In this document: positions 1 to 11,839 of the stretch, piece after piece
How positions within the stretch are numbered: position 1 is the first letter of the stretch
How the letters are laid out: every line of letters starts with the position of its first letter
Assembly: GCA_032718475.1 (NCBI GenBank)
Contig: JAUCBJ010001293.1
Coordinates: 1 to 64,000, forward strand
DNA: 64,000 nucleotides
DNA from: Nemertoderma westbladi
Taxonomy: Eukaryota; Xenacoelomorpha; Nemertodermatida; Nemertodermatidae
Direction of reading: 5' to 3'
Program-made: the position numbers and the translations under genes
Notes under the pieces: model-generated
The model's input: only the letters and a program-made list of their open reading frames with translations
Databases searched by the model: none
What the model was told of the DNA's origin: nothing

Positions 1-1568
1 TAGCGAGTACAATATATTCCCAAATCAACCGCTACGGTATCATAGCGAGTACAATATATTCCCAAATCAACCACTATCATAGCGAGTACAATATATTCCC
101 AAATCAACCACTATCATAGCGAGTACAATATATTCCCAAATCAACCACTACTGTATCATAGCGAGTACAATATATTCCTAAATCAACTAACTGTATCATA
201 GCGAGTACAATATATTCCCAAATCAACCACTACTGTATCATAGCAAGTACAATATATTCCCCAAATCAACCACTATCATAGCGAGTACAATATATTCCCA
301 AATCAACCACTATCATAGCGAGTACAATATATTCCCAAATCAACCACTATCATAGCGAGTACAATATATTCCCAAATCAACCACTACTGTATCATAGCGA
401 GTACAATATATTCCCAAATCAACCGCTACGGTATCATAGCGAGTACAATATATTCCCAAATCAACTACTATCATATCGAGTACAATATATTCCCAAATAA
501 ACCACTATCATAGCGAGTACAATATATTCCCAAATCAACCACTATCATATCGAGTACAATATATTCCCAAATAAACCACAATCATAGCGAGTACAATATA
601 TTCCCAAATCAACCACTACTGTATCATAGCGAGTACAATATATTCCCAAATCAACCGCTACGGTATCATAGCGAGTACAATATATTCCCAAATCAACCAC
701 TACGGTATCATAGCGAGTACAATATATTCCCAAATCAACCACTACGGTATCATAGCGAGTATAATATATTCCCAAATCAACCACTACTGTATCGTAGCGA
801 GTACAATATATTCCCAAATCAACCACTGTCATAGCGAGTACAATATATTCCCAAATAAACTACTATCATAGCGAGTACATTATATTCCCAAATCAACCAC
901 TATCATAGCGAGTACAATATATTCCCAAATCAACCAGTACGGTATTATAGCGAGTACAATATATTCCCAAATCAACCACTACGGTATCATAGCGAGTACA
1001 ATATATTCCCAAATCAACCGCTACGGTATCATAGCGAGTACAATATATTCCTAAATCAAATACTACTGTATCATAGCGAGTACAATATATTCCCAAATCA
1101 ACCACTATCATAGCGAGTACAATATATTCCCAAATCAACAACTACTGTATCATAGCGAGTACAATATATTCCCAAATCAACCACTACTGTATCATAGCGA
1201 GTACAATATATTCCCAAATAAACCACAATCATAGCGAGTACAATATATTCCCAAATCAACCACTACTGTATCATAGCGAGTGCAATATATTCCCAAATCT
1301 ACCACAATCATAGCGAGTACAATATATTCCCAGATCAACCACTATCATAGCGAGTACAATATATTCCCAAATCTACCACAATCATAGCGAGTACAATATA
1401 TTCCCAAATCAATCACTACTGTATCATAGCAAGTACAATATATTCCCAAATCAACCACTATCATAGCGAGTACAATATATTCCCAAATCAACCACTACGG
1501 TATCATAGCGAGTACAATATATTCCCAAATCAACCACTACTGTATCATAGCGAGTACAATATATTCCC
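1..1568. repeat. Minisatellite with two monomer lengths (37 and 42 bp)
   Basis: About 40 head-to-tail copies of a unit starting tagcgagtacaatatattcc. Short units end ccactatca (37 bp) and long units end ccactactgtatca or gctacggtatca (42 bp); the two types are intermixed irregularly. The array is cut by the window start. Open frames on the minus strand that spell repeated DLGIYCTRYDTVV are by-products of the 42-bp unit being divisible by three and are not genes. Confidence 0.97.
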
Positions 1569-2163
1569 CGATATTATATTATTCATCCAAATAACATTAT
1601 AATGTTACGATTTATACCGCGTGGTAATGTTATTACTTTAACAGCTACAACTGTAGTTATTACCTGCAGAAGTAATTATCTAATGGCGACAGATCTGTAG
1701 TTATTGCAATAAACTTTTTAGAGAGATTTACAATGCTCTGTTGCTACCGTGTTCAATCTAATAAATTACTCCAAGAGCTGTTTATATTGCTTTAGTTTTA
1801 TAACATAGCGTTACACGCTTAACACAAATTGTCATGTCATACCACCAGTGGCAAATAAGGTGCGGCATAAAATATTCAAATCTAATAATTTTTTTTATTT
1901 TTTATTTATATTTTGTTAATTTTTTGTAACTGTATAAAGAACGATCACTTTTATATATTTTTTAAATTGTTTAGCTCAACAATAAGTACGATGTCTATTT
2001 TATAAATTGTGTTTATTGAATAGCTTGACTTCAGTACTACTGTAGGCCTATATACTGAATTATTATTATTATTAATTATATACTGAATTCCTACAACGTA
2101 GAAAATAATAGGCCTACACGCCTCTATGAAATATGTAGATCTACTAACTGTATATGTAAAAAT
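1569..2163. other. AT-rich spacer, no gene seen
   Basis: Unique-looking AT-rich sequence with no convincing coding frame, RNA gene or repeat. Contains one TAGGCCTA word near 2042 and another near 2109. Confidence 0.6.
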
Positions 2164-2225
2164 GGGGGGGGGGGGGGGGGGGGGTGTCACTGAATTACGA
2201 CACATATATTCTAGGACATGGTGTA
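2164..2225 (+). repeat. Poly-G tract plus dispersed repeat tag
   Basis: A run of 21 G is followed by a tag resembling gaatAacgacac...attcYaggacatggtgtat. The same G-run plus tag occurs twice in tandem at 36907-37052, so this is a dispersed repeat boundary and not a simple homopolymer. Confidence 0.75.
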
Positions 2226-2235
2226 TACGGTGGTG

Positions 2236-2803
2236 TCGTCGCGTTTCAGCAACAGTCGGGTTGCGGCAATAAAGTTGCGTTCCGGCAAAAAAGATGCGTG
2301 TCGGCAAAAAAAAATGTCGCGTTTCGGCAACAGTTCCGATTCGGCAAAAAAGTTGTGCTTCGGCAAAAGGTTGCGTTTTGGCAAAATTATTTCTTTATTG
2401 CAGGAGCATGCACTGTGGAGTAGAGTACCGCGCCTGTGCCCATTGCAGAAAGTAAGAGGCGATGTAACCTATTGCTAATCAAATGGTTACATCGCGTTTC
2501 GGCAAAAACGTTGCGTTTCGGCAAAAGTTGCGTTTCGGCAACAGTCGCGATTCGGCAAAAATGTTGCGTTTCGGCAAAAAAGATGCGTTTCGGCAAAAAA
2601 AGTCGCGATTCGGCAAAAAGTCACGATTCGGCAAAAAAAGTTTCGTTTCGGCAAAAAGTTGCGTTTCGGCAAAAAAAGTCGCGATTCGGCAAAAAGTCGC
2701 GATTCTGCAAAAAAATTGCGTTTCGGCAAAAAGTTGCGTTTCGGCAACAGTCGCGATTCGGCAAAACGTTGCGTTTCGGCAAAAAGTTGCGTTTCAGCAA
2801 AAG
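2236..2803 (+). repeat. 18-bp minisatellite (gcgtttcggcaaaaag family)
   Basis: Tandem variants of ttgcgtttcggcaaaaag and tcgcgattcggcaaaaag, about 18 bp each, broken at 2370-2500 by a spacer. The spacer contains tttctttattgcaggag and a hairpin around cgatgtaacc/ggttacatcg. Several overlapping open frames on both strands follow from the 18-bp period and are not supported as genes. Confidence 0.95.
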
Positions 2804-3289
2804 ATATAGATAAATTCCTAGATGTTAGAACTGGGTTGAATTCAATTATTAAAATTGTAGTGGTCTTTCTCTATGTCAATTATGCTAGGTAGGTGGTGCA
2901 GTACTAATATTATTTTATTTATTTGTATGGAATTAATTTCGCACTACCAAATCGCCCAGATAGTTAGATTAGATAGTTAGATAGATAGATTTTGTTGGCA
3001 AGTTATTACTATTTACTATATTAATTATATATTTAATATCTATTTGAATTATTGTGTATGTGTTACCTATTATATATGAAAGCCGAACAGCCGACCACAG
3101 GTGACTTATGGAGGATCGCTAGAAGTCGGCTAGTTTACATATGAAGTATTTAGGTTAGGCCAAGTTCCAACCATTCTTGGGTCATGTATAAAGGCGACTA
3201 TTCGACCCAGTGAGTGAACTGGGGGTAAGTCGCAAGTGGTCGGCTGGTCGGCTTACATATATCATCATAGGTCGACTATGCAAGACTAT
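2804..3289. other. Spacer, no gene seen
   Basis: AT-rich, with a short (gata)-like stretch near 2960-2990. No coding signal. Confidence 0.55.
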
Positions 3290-3680
3290 ATGACTGCAAT
3301 GCATGACTGGCAAGCTAAATATATTAGCATGCCCAAACTGACAAGTTAAATATATTAGCGTGCCCAAATGGGCAAGTTATCTATTAGCTTGCCCAAACTG
3401 GCAGGTTAAATATATGACCATGCCCAAACTGACAAGTTAAATATATTAGCTTGCCCAAATGGGCAAGTTATCTATTAGCTTTCCCAAACTGGCAAGTTAA
3501 ATATGTTAGCTTGCCCAAATGGGCAAGTTATTAGCTTGCCCAAACTGGCAAGTTAAATATATGAGCATGCCCAAACTGACAAGTTAAATATATTAGCTTG
3601 CCCAAATGGGCAAGTTATCTATTAGCTTGCAAAAACTGGCAAGTTAAATATATTAGCTTGCCCAAACTGGCAAGTTAATG
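3290..3680 (+). repeat. About 60-bp composite tandem repeat
   Basis: Alternating half-units gcccaaactggcaagttaaa-tatattagctt and gcccaaatgggcaagttatc-tattagctt, about six composite copies with scattered substitutions. The half unit cttgcccaaatgggcaag is itself palindromic. Confidence 0.9.
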
Positions 3681-3749
3681 TATACATTTATTATAGGAAG
3701 GGATCTACAGTAGTTTCACTTTTACTTGTATTGTTGATATTATAGTGTA

Positions 3750-3840
3750 TTCTCCTGCAATAAAGAAATACTTTTGCCGAAACGCGACTGTTGCCGAATC
3801 GCGACAGTTGCCGAAACGCGATGTAACCTATTGCTAATCC
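3750..3840 (-). repeat. Inverted short copy of the 2.4-2.8 kb array
   Basis: ctcctgcaataaagaaat is the reverse complement of the spacer at about 2388-2405, and is followed by three reverse-complement units (ttgccgaaacgcgac). A copy of gatgtaacctattgctaat also present at about 2460 follows. This makes 2236-3840 look like one fold-back element with very unequal arms. Confidence 0.8.
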
Positions 3841-4627
3841 AATTATCCTACTATTAATAAAACTGTTCGTACATACCGATAATAATCCAGTCAATCTAAA
3901 GCGATATAGAGGGGTAAACCAAAACTAATTCGCAATTCATACGAACCATTTTTTTTGATTCTACATTATTTTGCTAATATCAACAAAAAAATATATAAAA
4001 TTAAATTATGGCGATCACTCTTAATTCCATGCTTATTTCCTTAGCAACAGGGATTTTAGATAGCAACAGACCCCCTGTTGCTATCTAAACTACCTCTACC
4101 TGTTGCTCTATTGGTGGGATTTTCCCAAAATTTGGTACAGACAATCTTTAGTCCAATGACTATGGATTGACTGAACTATGCACTTCTACATAGTTACCAT
4201 TAGTTTCACGAGCAACGTAAATCCGTCTAACTATTTAACCATTATTAATACCCATTTTGCTGGTAGTAGTACAGTACAGTAGTAGTAGTAGGTAGTGCCA
4301 GAAGCGCTACATATTTAATTAATGAAATTATTATAATTATAGATTATAAATCACAAGACATCAAACTAACAAAGACAAATTTCTACGCTAGAGCACAAGA
4401 TTAACTAATACTTAACTAATTAACAATATACAGCATATGTGCTATGTACACGTCGTCACCTTCAAGGCAGAACCCCCTAAGTCGATTTTTGTAGTTCTGA
4501 GATAATCGATAAAAACTGTTTATTTTTTAGAGAGATGCCTCAGTTTACTTGTTATTGTGTTTTTTGATAACTAAATATATATAGAATTCATATAACTAAA
4601 CTTTCAATTTGATTTAGAATTACCTTT
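3841..4627. other. Spacer, no gene seen
   Basis: Unique AT-rich sequence with a short tagtagtag run near 4266-4290. No supported gene. Confidence 0.55.
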
Positions 4628-4820
4628 GAAATATATTGCGGTTTTTTTGTAAAAATTCTGACTTATGGTGTTTTGCCAAAACAAAGGGGAACACCATTTT
4701 CTGGTATTATCCCGTAACTATACGATAGTTGCGGGGTATTGCCTAGAAAACAAGGCATCCTCAATTTGGCAAAACACCATAAGTCCGAATTTTTACAAAA
4801 AACACGCAAAATATATCAAA
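4628..4820. repeat. Imperfect inverted repeat (hairpin)
   Basis: Arms at about 4628-4680 and 4765-4820 share acttatggtgttttgcc / ggcaaaacaccataagt and flanking T/A runs. An inner hairpin lies at cccgtaactat/atagttgcggg (about 4709-4732). This is typical of a small non-autonomous DNA element; no clear target duplication was seen. Confidence 0.75.
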
Positions 4821-5540
4821 TTATAGCCAAGGCGTATCGTACGTCCTTAATAATTTAGTGCGTAGTGCGCACGTAATACATGTGCGCATTTGTTATTAGC
4901 TAATACGTGCTATCTAACATGTTAACTAGCACATGATCAGGTGTTAGTATTACCTGTAAACGCAATAATAACAAATAATCACATACAATATAGCTAACAC
5001 ACTTGCGCACATGTTGGAAATTTTTGAATTCAAAATTCTAAAGGGCTCCATAAGTTTTTGATATTTTGGTATTAATTGCTTCTAAAATAAGTACGGGACT
5101 GTAGTTAGAATCATGTATCAATACAAATTGAACAAAATGTAGCCAAATGCAGAACTATAAGAACAAAATTTAGATTCAAGCAAAGCGGAACTCTAAGTAC
5201 AAAATATAGCCATGGGTGGTACTCTACAGTAAGAACAAAGTCTAGCTACAGGGTTACAGCTACGTTAAAGTTAAAGTTCACTTACAGTACGTCATGACGA
5301 ATAATTAAAGACCTGTTTTTTCTACAGTACGTGGCAACATTTTGAGCAACTCTATCAGCAACTTAGTAAGCATGTCAGGTTGCCGATCAAGTTGCTCTAT
5401 GTAAACGCGAAGTTTGTTGCTGTAAAAGATGCCTCATATAACGGAGACTAAAAGTTAATGTTACTCAAATTAAGTTGCTAGTTGCTGACCAAATTGTCCA
5501 AAACGTCCGGCAACCTAGAGTAACTTATAGCAACTTGGAC
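4821..5540. other. Spacer, no gene seen
   Basis: AT-rich. Around 5330-5420 it has acgtggcaac and gttgccgatcaagttgctc motifs resembling 62713-62780 and 61565-61620, suggesting an old dispersed repeat. No gene. Confidence 0.5.
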
Positions 5541-6637
5541 ACAAACATTAAATGAGGGACAGATATTTATCAGCGCCACAAACATTAAATGAGGGATAGA
5601 TATTTATCAGCGCCACAAACATTAATGTGGGACAAACATTAATCAGGGGGACAAACATTAATGTGGGACATAAACATTGATATAGGACACAAACATTAAT
5701 GAGGGACACAAACATTAATGAGGGACACAAACATTAATGAGGGACACAAACATTAATGAGGGACACAAATATTAATGATGGACACAAACATTAATGAGGT
5801 ACACAAACATTAATGAGGGACACAAACATTAATGAGGTACACAAACATTAATGAGGGACACTAACATTAATGAGGGACACAAATATTAATGAGGGACACA
5901 AACATTAATGAGGTACACAAACATTAATGAGGGACACAAACATTAATGAGGGACACAAATATTAATGAGGGACACAAACATTAATGAGGGACACAAATAT
6001 TAATGAGGGACACAAACATTAATGAGGGACACAAGCATTAATGAGGGACACTAACATTAATGAGGGACACAAATATTAATGAGGGACACAAACATTAATG
6101 AGGTACACAAACATTAATGAGGGACACAAATATTAATGAGGGACACAAACATTAATGAGGGACACAAATATTAATGAGGGACACAAACATTAATGAGGGA
6201 CACAAACATTAATGAGGGACACAAACATTAATGAGGGACACAAGCATTAATGAGGGACACTAACATTAATGAGGGACACAAATATTAATGAGGGACACAA
6301 ACATTAATGAGGTACACAAACATTAATGAGGGACACAAATATTAATGAGGGACACAAACATTAATGAGGAACACAAATATTAATGAGGGACACAAACATT
6401 AATGAGGGACACAAACATTAATGAGGGACACAAACATTAATGAGGGACACTAACATTAATGAGGGACGCAAATATTAATGAGGGACACAAACATTAATGA
6501 GGTACACAAACATTAATCAGGGACACACATCAATTGATGGACACAAACATTAATGATATATACAAACATTAATGAGGGACACAAACAATAAACGAGGGAC
6601 AGATATCAATCAAGGACACAAACATTAATCATGGGCA
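5541..6637 (+). repeat. 19-bp minisatellite (gggacacaaacattaatga)
   Basis: More than 50 copies of a 19-bp unit. Recurrent variants (aggtacac, acaaatatt, acactaacatt, acaagcatt) recur in blocks, showing a higher-order pattern of about 100-200 bp. It degrades at both ends. Confidence 0.97.
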
Positions 6638-7240
6638 CTATCGCCCTTCGCACTTAGTATGATTCATGTTACCCCCCATGGCACTTAGTATGATTCCTGT
6701 TAACACCCATACACATACAATATATTACAGTATTACAATTCTCATTACTGTCAAGCAATAAAATAACAACAATAAATAATAACATAATTAATCTGACCAA
6801 ACCAATAAACTATGTTATTGCCAATTGAAGGAAGGGGTCAGGTTACAGAGATGGTTTTTCTAACCAACACAATAAACGATGTTGTTACTAAAAAGGGAAG
6901 GAGTAGGAGTAAAAAAATGATGAACATGAAGGGGAGACAGGAATGGGGGGGGGGGGGGGGGTCACATGAATGGTGGTGGTAGGAGGTAAATTGAAAATAT
7001 GGGGGTATAACAGACGGGGGGGGGGGGGGGGGTAGTAGCAAAGCAGGCAGCTGAACAACATAACCGAACGTCGCTTTCAATTAATTTCCATCTAATTAGG
7101 AAGATGGAATGTATACAAAACGGCGGTACTTTGATCGAAGCTCACGTTCCCATGGTAGTACTTTTTCAGTTAATCACTTAATATTTAATCGTCTGATGGC
7201 AAGCACCACCATCGCTCATATTAATATCCATTGGCAACCA
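6638..7240. other. Spacer with two poly-G tracts, no gene seen
   Basis: Unique AT-rich sequence carrying G runs at 6945-6961 and 7016-7032. The open frame across them on the minus strand is proline-rich only because of the G runs. Confidence 0.55.
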
Positions 7241-7298
7241 TGGACCCCTATTAATGTTTTGTGCCCCTTAATATGTGTCCCTCATTAATGTTTGTGTC
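7241..7298 (-). repeat. Inverted remnant of the 19-bp array
   Basis: cctcattaatgtttgtgtcc and two degraded neighbours are the reverse complement of the 5.5-6.6 kb unit, about 600 bp beyond the array end. Confidence 0.8.
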
Positions 7299-7311
7299 CT
7301 GGCCGCAATAC

Positions 7312-7640
7312 AAACCAGTATATAAATGATAAATTACGGGGTTTTGCCAGGCTATTGTTTCTGATTTACGGGGTTTTACAGGTTGTTATTTCTGATTTAA
7401 GGGGTTTTGACAGGTGGACTGAATTTCATATACTTGAATTTACGGTGTTTTGCAAGCCAATTATTGACTTGTGGGGTTCTGCCTCGAAGTGGGCATAAGT
7501 TACGGGGAACTGTCTTTGGCTTATAACTCAAAAATGGCTGGTAGAAAAGCTTTGGGGTTCTGCCAGACGAAAAAGCCGATATCGAATTACCCAAAAAGTC
7601 AAAAACATGAAAATCTAAAAAAATCGACTTAGGGGGTTCT
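7312..7640 (+). repeat. Degenerate GGGGTTTTGCC-type repeats
   Basis: Diverged copies of tacggggttttgccagg and related ggggttctgcc motifs spaced roughly 45-60 bp. Function unknown; no gene. Confidence 0.5.
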
Positions 7641-7675
7641 GCCTTGAAGGTATCACTGGGGCTCTGCTCGGGTTC

Positions 7676-8215
7676 CTGCAGCTATTATTAGTTTGTATGT
7701 TGGTTTGTGGCTGGCTGGCTGGGTTTGTGGGAGGACAGGAATGTTTGAACGCTAATAAGTCGGTCAATCTTGGATGAAATGGAACCAAAGTTGGTACATA
7801 TGTCATGTAGTCTATCAAAAGTTTAGAAATTATACACACAGACAGACTTCCATAGTTCCTCTGTCTGCCGCTAGGGGGCGAATTAACGGAAACGTAAAAG
7901 TGGCTGTAATTATAGAACCAACCATCAGATTCATCTGAAATTTGGTAGTAGTAACTTACGATCATTGCTTAATTATGAATTCTACACACAGACATACTTT
8001 TACTGTTCATCTGTCTGCCGCTAGGGGGTGAATTAACGGAAACGTAAAAGTGGCTGTAATTATAGAACCAACCATCAGATTCATCTGAAATTTGGTAGTA
8101 GTAACTTACGATCATTGTTAATTATAAATTATACACACAGACAGACGTTTACAGTTCCTCTGTTCTCTGGCTGTCAGAAGGGGGCGAATTGTCAGAGCTC
8201 CAGTTCATCGTGTGC
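7676..8215 (+). repeat. 150-bp tandem repeat, about 2.6 copies
   Basis: Copies start near 7831, 7981 and 8130 with tacacacagacagac, then ctgtctgccgctagggggcg and ggctgtaattatagaaccaa. Copies 1 and 2 are nearly identical; the third is truncated. The ctgccgctaggggg core resembles the ctctagcggcagact core of the repeats at 53.4-54.7 kb. Confidence 0.85.
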
Positions 8216-8930
8216 TTAGCACGGTGTAATTTACACAACTTTTATACTAAACGGCCCTGATGAAAAATAATAGTAGTTCTACTGTACTAAATACCGGCAC
8301 TGGTTGTCTGCCTGTTATATTTGTCAAACCGAGAGACCATGTTAATTTTTAAATATTTTGTAAATACTTCACAATAACTAACAATTTTGACAAGTTATAC
8401 TAAGTTCTTGATAAAATTACAACTTTTCTTTTGACTGACACTTTTCATAAATTTGTGTTAAGTATTTGACAAGTAACTAACAAATATGATAAATTATAGA
8501 AAATGATTGATACAAATTGCAATTTTTCTTTAAACTGTCACATTTTGATAAAATTTTGTGAAGTATTTATTTGACAAATCTAGTAGGCTATAGCTTTGAA
8601 TGCTGCATTACATGTAGATAGATAACACCGTACCGGTACTACAGTATGTCAGTGTCATTCACCCATACCCACTTCCTGGGAACAGGTTGATGGAGACAAA
8701 GTGGTGACAGGTCAGCAATCACCCCATACAGATACGCCATAACGGTACTGATGTCAATTCAACATTACATGATTTAAATATTATCTTCACTAACTTTCAA
8801 TCAATTGATTCATATCGGAAGCAAAGCAATAACCCTAGTGAAAAGACCCGTGTTCCTATATTATATCTCAACAGCTCAGAAAGCCGGGAATACATTTTGA
8901 ATTAGAGGAGTGTCTCAATTCGGAACAGCT
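8216..8930. other. Spacer, no gene seen
   Basis: AT-rich sequence with diverged ttttgacaagttat-like duplications at 8380-8570. No gene assigned. It would be the 5' flank of the candidate exon that follows. Confidence 0.5.
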
Positions 8931-9126
8931 ATGTTCATCGTGGTACTAAAATTATTAGTATTTTGGATTCGGATAGCTTCGGATTTTTGGATCGCTCTGT
9001 TGGGAACGCTGCAAACTGCGGATTACACTACAAGAAGCGATTACAATGATATTCATTCTAATCAGTCTTACCGGATATCAATCTTCCTTCCACCAGCACA
9101 TCAGAGCACGGAAGGTGAAGAACATG
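8931..9126 (+). CDS. Candidate first exon of a secreted or membrane protein (weak)
   Basis: I do not recognise this gene. From the ATG at 8931 the frame gives a strongly hydrophobic N-terminus (MFIVVLKLLVF...) that could be a signal peptide or anchor. It then becomes polar with NQS (N-glycosylation-like), and is interrupted after ...STEGEEH by a good splice donor, ATG|GTATGT at 9127. An upstream in-frame ATG lies at 8910. A competing frame (ATG at 9046, MIFILISLTGYQ...) also starts hydrophobic and reaches the same donor in phase 0, so the frame is not settled. No downstream exon was found. RNA evidence would decide; chance is a real alternative. Confidence 0.25.
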
Positions 9127-9378
9127 GTATGTAAATTTTCAATAGGGGGTGGATGTAACCTCGCCCATCGGATTTGTCGAACTCAAAAACCCTTATCCCC
9201 AAAAATGTATTTGTTTTATTACAAACTATTGTGGTTTTTAAACTAAAACAAATAAATAAATTGCACCTAAAATTTATAGAGCAATCACAATTTCTTCGCT
9301 AACATTAATGGAAATTATGAAATTTCCTTGCAGTGGAATTGTATAATTTTTTTATCAGTTACCTTCTTTTATCTGCCA

Positions 9379-9398
9379 ATGTTCCCATATGGGAACAT
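9379..9398. repeat. Perfect 20-bp palindrome, copy 1
   Basis: ATGTTCCCATATGGGAACAT, preceded by CCA. The identical word recurs at 9732 and 11820. Confidence 0.9.
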
Positions 9399-9731
9399 GT
9401 ACTTGTTGCTAAAAAAAATAAGTACTATAATATATAATATTCTTCTTAACTTGCAATATGGGACAACATAATAAATATGTTTTGTCAGATTAACTGAAAA
9501 TTTACCAATGATTGACAACATTTTCGGAACAGTGGACCTCTACTTTCATGCAAAAATATGAATTTTGAACAGTATAATTTATTTGCATGAAATATACAAA
9601 TAACATAGAGTTATTGTAGTAGAAAGTTCTCAAATGTTGAATCAAGTAATTTATTTGTTGTTTAAAACAACATATACTGTATGAATGTGCAATGATTTTA
9701 TGGCCCGATATTGTACACATCTTTTTACCTC

Positions 9732-9751
9732 ATGTTCCCATATGGGAACAT
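9732..9751. repeat. Perfect 20-bp palindrome, copy 2 (inverted context)
   Basis: Same 20 bases as at 9379 but followed by TGG, so the extended copy lies in the opposite orientation to copies 1 and 3. Confidence 0.9.
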
Positions 9752-9904
9752 TGGCCAAATGAGAGACCTAAGTAGGCCCATTGAGTACTGAGCCTACTAG
9801 GAGCATAATGAGTACAGCAACAGCACGTATTTCTAACCCTATAATTCTACAAGTAGTATCATATTTCTGCATTATTGATCAATTCTGCATTCTACAGTGT
9901 TAGA

Positions 9905-10001
9905 CTGGAGCTCCGGCTCCGGTTCGGATCCGGCCCGGAAAATGGTGCTCCGGTTCCGGTCCGGCTCCGGCAAAAATAAGACCGGAGGACCGGAGCTCCA
10001 G
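9905..10001. repeat. GC-rich inverted repeat
   Basis: Starts ctggagctccggctccgg and ends with the complement (ccggagctccag), with several internal CCGGTTCCGG words. It is a GC-rich island of under 100 bp in AT-rich DNA and can fold into a stable hairpin. Confidence 0.75.
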
Positions 10002-10261
10002 TATAAAACTGTAAAAGACAGACAGAGACACACAATGCACAATTTACAATGCACAATCCAGCAATCAGTTGTCCACAGTCACAATCACCTAGTCCATCAT
10101 ACATCATAGTTGTATGGGGGGGTGCTACTCCCTGGGTGTTATAGAATTGTTGGAACTCAATATAAACAGCTACACTGCCTACTGCTGTACTGGCCTACCA
10201 GGTGCCAGGCTGAGGCTACAAAGACAGGCCAGTCAGCAGTCAGTACACTAGTACCTACAGT

Positions 10262-11757
10262 ACTGCTATGCAGCTCATAATAAGTAAGTTCAAGTTCTAA
10301 AGTACACTGCACAGCACACTACTGCATACTTACCTACTAAGTTACTCATAATAAGTAAGTTCAAGTTCTAAAGTACACTACACAGCACACTACCTGACTA
10401 CTGCATACTTAAATACTAAGTTACTCATAATAAGTAAGTTCTAAAGTACTCTACACAGCACACTACTGCATACTTACCTACTAAGTTACTCATAATAAGT
10501 AAGTTCAAGTTTTAAAGTACACTACACAGCACACTACTGCATACTTACCTACTAAGTTACTCATAATAAGTATAATAAGTAAGTTCAAGTTCTAAAGTAC
10601 ACTACACAGCACACTACTGCATACTTACCTACTAAGTTACTCATAATAAGTAAGTTCTAAAGTACACTGCACAGCACACTACTGCATACTTACCTACTAA
10701 GTTACTCATGAAAAGTAAGTTCTAAAGTACACTGCACAGCACACTACTGCATACTTACCTACTAAGTTACTCATAATAAGTAAGTTCTAAAGTACACTAC
10801 ACAGCACACTACTGCATACTTACCTACTAAGTTACTCATAATAAGTAAGTTCTAAAGTACACTGTACAGCACACTACTGCATACTTACCTACTAAGTTAC
10901 TCATAATAAGTAAGTTCTAAAGTACACTGCACAGCACACTACTGCATACTTACCTACTAAGTTACTCATAAAAAGTAAGTTCTAAAGTACACTGCACAGC
11001 ACACTACTGCATACTTACCTACTAAGTTACTCATAATAAGTAAGTTCTAAAGTACACTACACAGCACACTACTGCATACTTACCTACTAAGTTACTCATA
11101 ATAAGTAAGTTCTAAAGTACACTGCACAGCACACTACTGCATACTTACCTACTAAGTTACTCATAAAAAGTAAGTTCTAAAGTACACTGCACAGCACACT
11201 ACTGCATACTTACCTACTAAGTTACTCATAATAAGTAAGTTCTAAAGTACACTACACAGCACACTACTGCATACTTACCTACTAAGTTACTCATAATAAG
11301 TAAGTTCTAAAGTACACTGCACAGCACACTACTGCATACTTACCTACTAAGTTACTCATAATAAGTAAGTTCTAAAGTAAACTACACAGCACACTACTGC
11401 ATATTTACCTACTAAGTTACTCATAATAAGTAAGTTCTAAAGTAAACTACACAGCACACTACTGCATACTTACCTACTAAGTTACTCATAATAAGTAAGT
11501 TCTAAAGTACACTGCACAGCACACTACTGCATACTTACCTACTAAGTTACTCATAATAAGTAAGTTCTAAAGTAAACTACACAGCACACTACTGCATACT
11601 TACCTACTAAGTTACTCATAATAAGTAAGTTCTAAAGTACACTGCACAGCACACTACTGCATACTTACCTACTAAGTTACTCATAATAAGTACTGCATAC
11701 TTACCTACTAAGTTACTCATAATAAGTACTGCATACTTACCTCCTAAGTTACTCATA
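10262..11757 (+). repeat. 65-bp satellite array
   Basis: About 20 units running gcatacttacctactaagtt-actcataataagtaagttct-aaagtacactgcacagcaca-ctact. The first copies carry an extra tcaagt (about 72 bp); the last copies are truncated to about 37 bp. The cheap variants tgcaca/tacaca and aataag/aaaaag alternate, indicating expansion of pairs of units. Confidence 0.97.
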
Positions 11758-11819
11758 ATATATAACTATGCTGTTTATTTAAAATGTTATAAATATTTAC
11801 TTTGTCTGTTTAATGGCCA

Positions 11820-11839
11820 ATGTTCCCATATGGGAACAT
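11820..11839. repeat. Perfect 20-bp palindrome, copy 3
   Basis: Identical to the word at 9379 with the same CCA prefix. It lies just after the 65-bp array, so copies 2 and 3 bracket that array. Confidence 0.9.

Larger units (their letters stand above)
9127..9904. other. Spacer, no gene seen
   Basis: AT-rich. It contains two of the three 20-bp palindromes listed separately. Otherwise nothing supported. Confidence 0.55.

Noticed and set aside
1-1568. CRISPR-like regular array
   Set aside because: Units are contiguous with no unique spacers, and the genome is eukaryotic.
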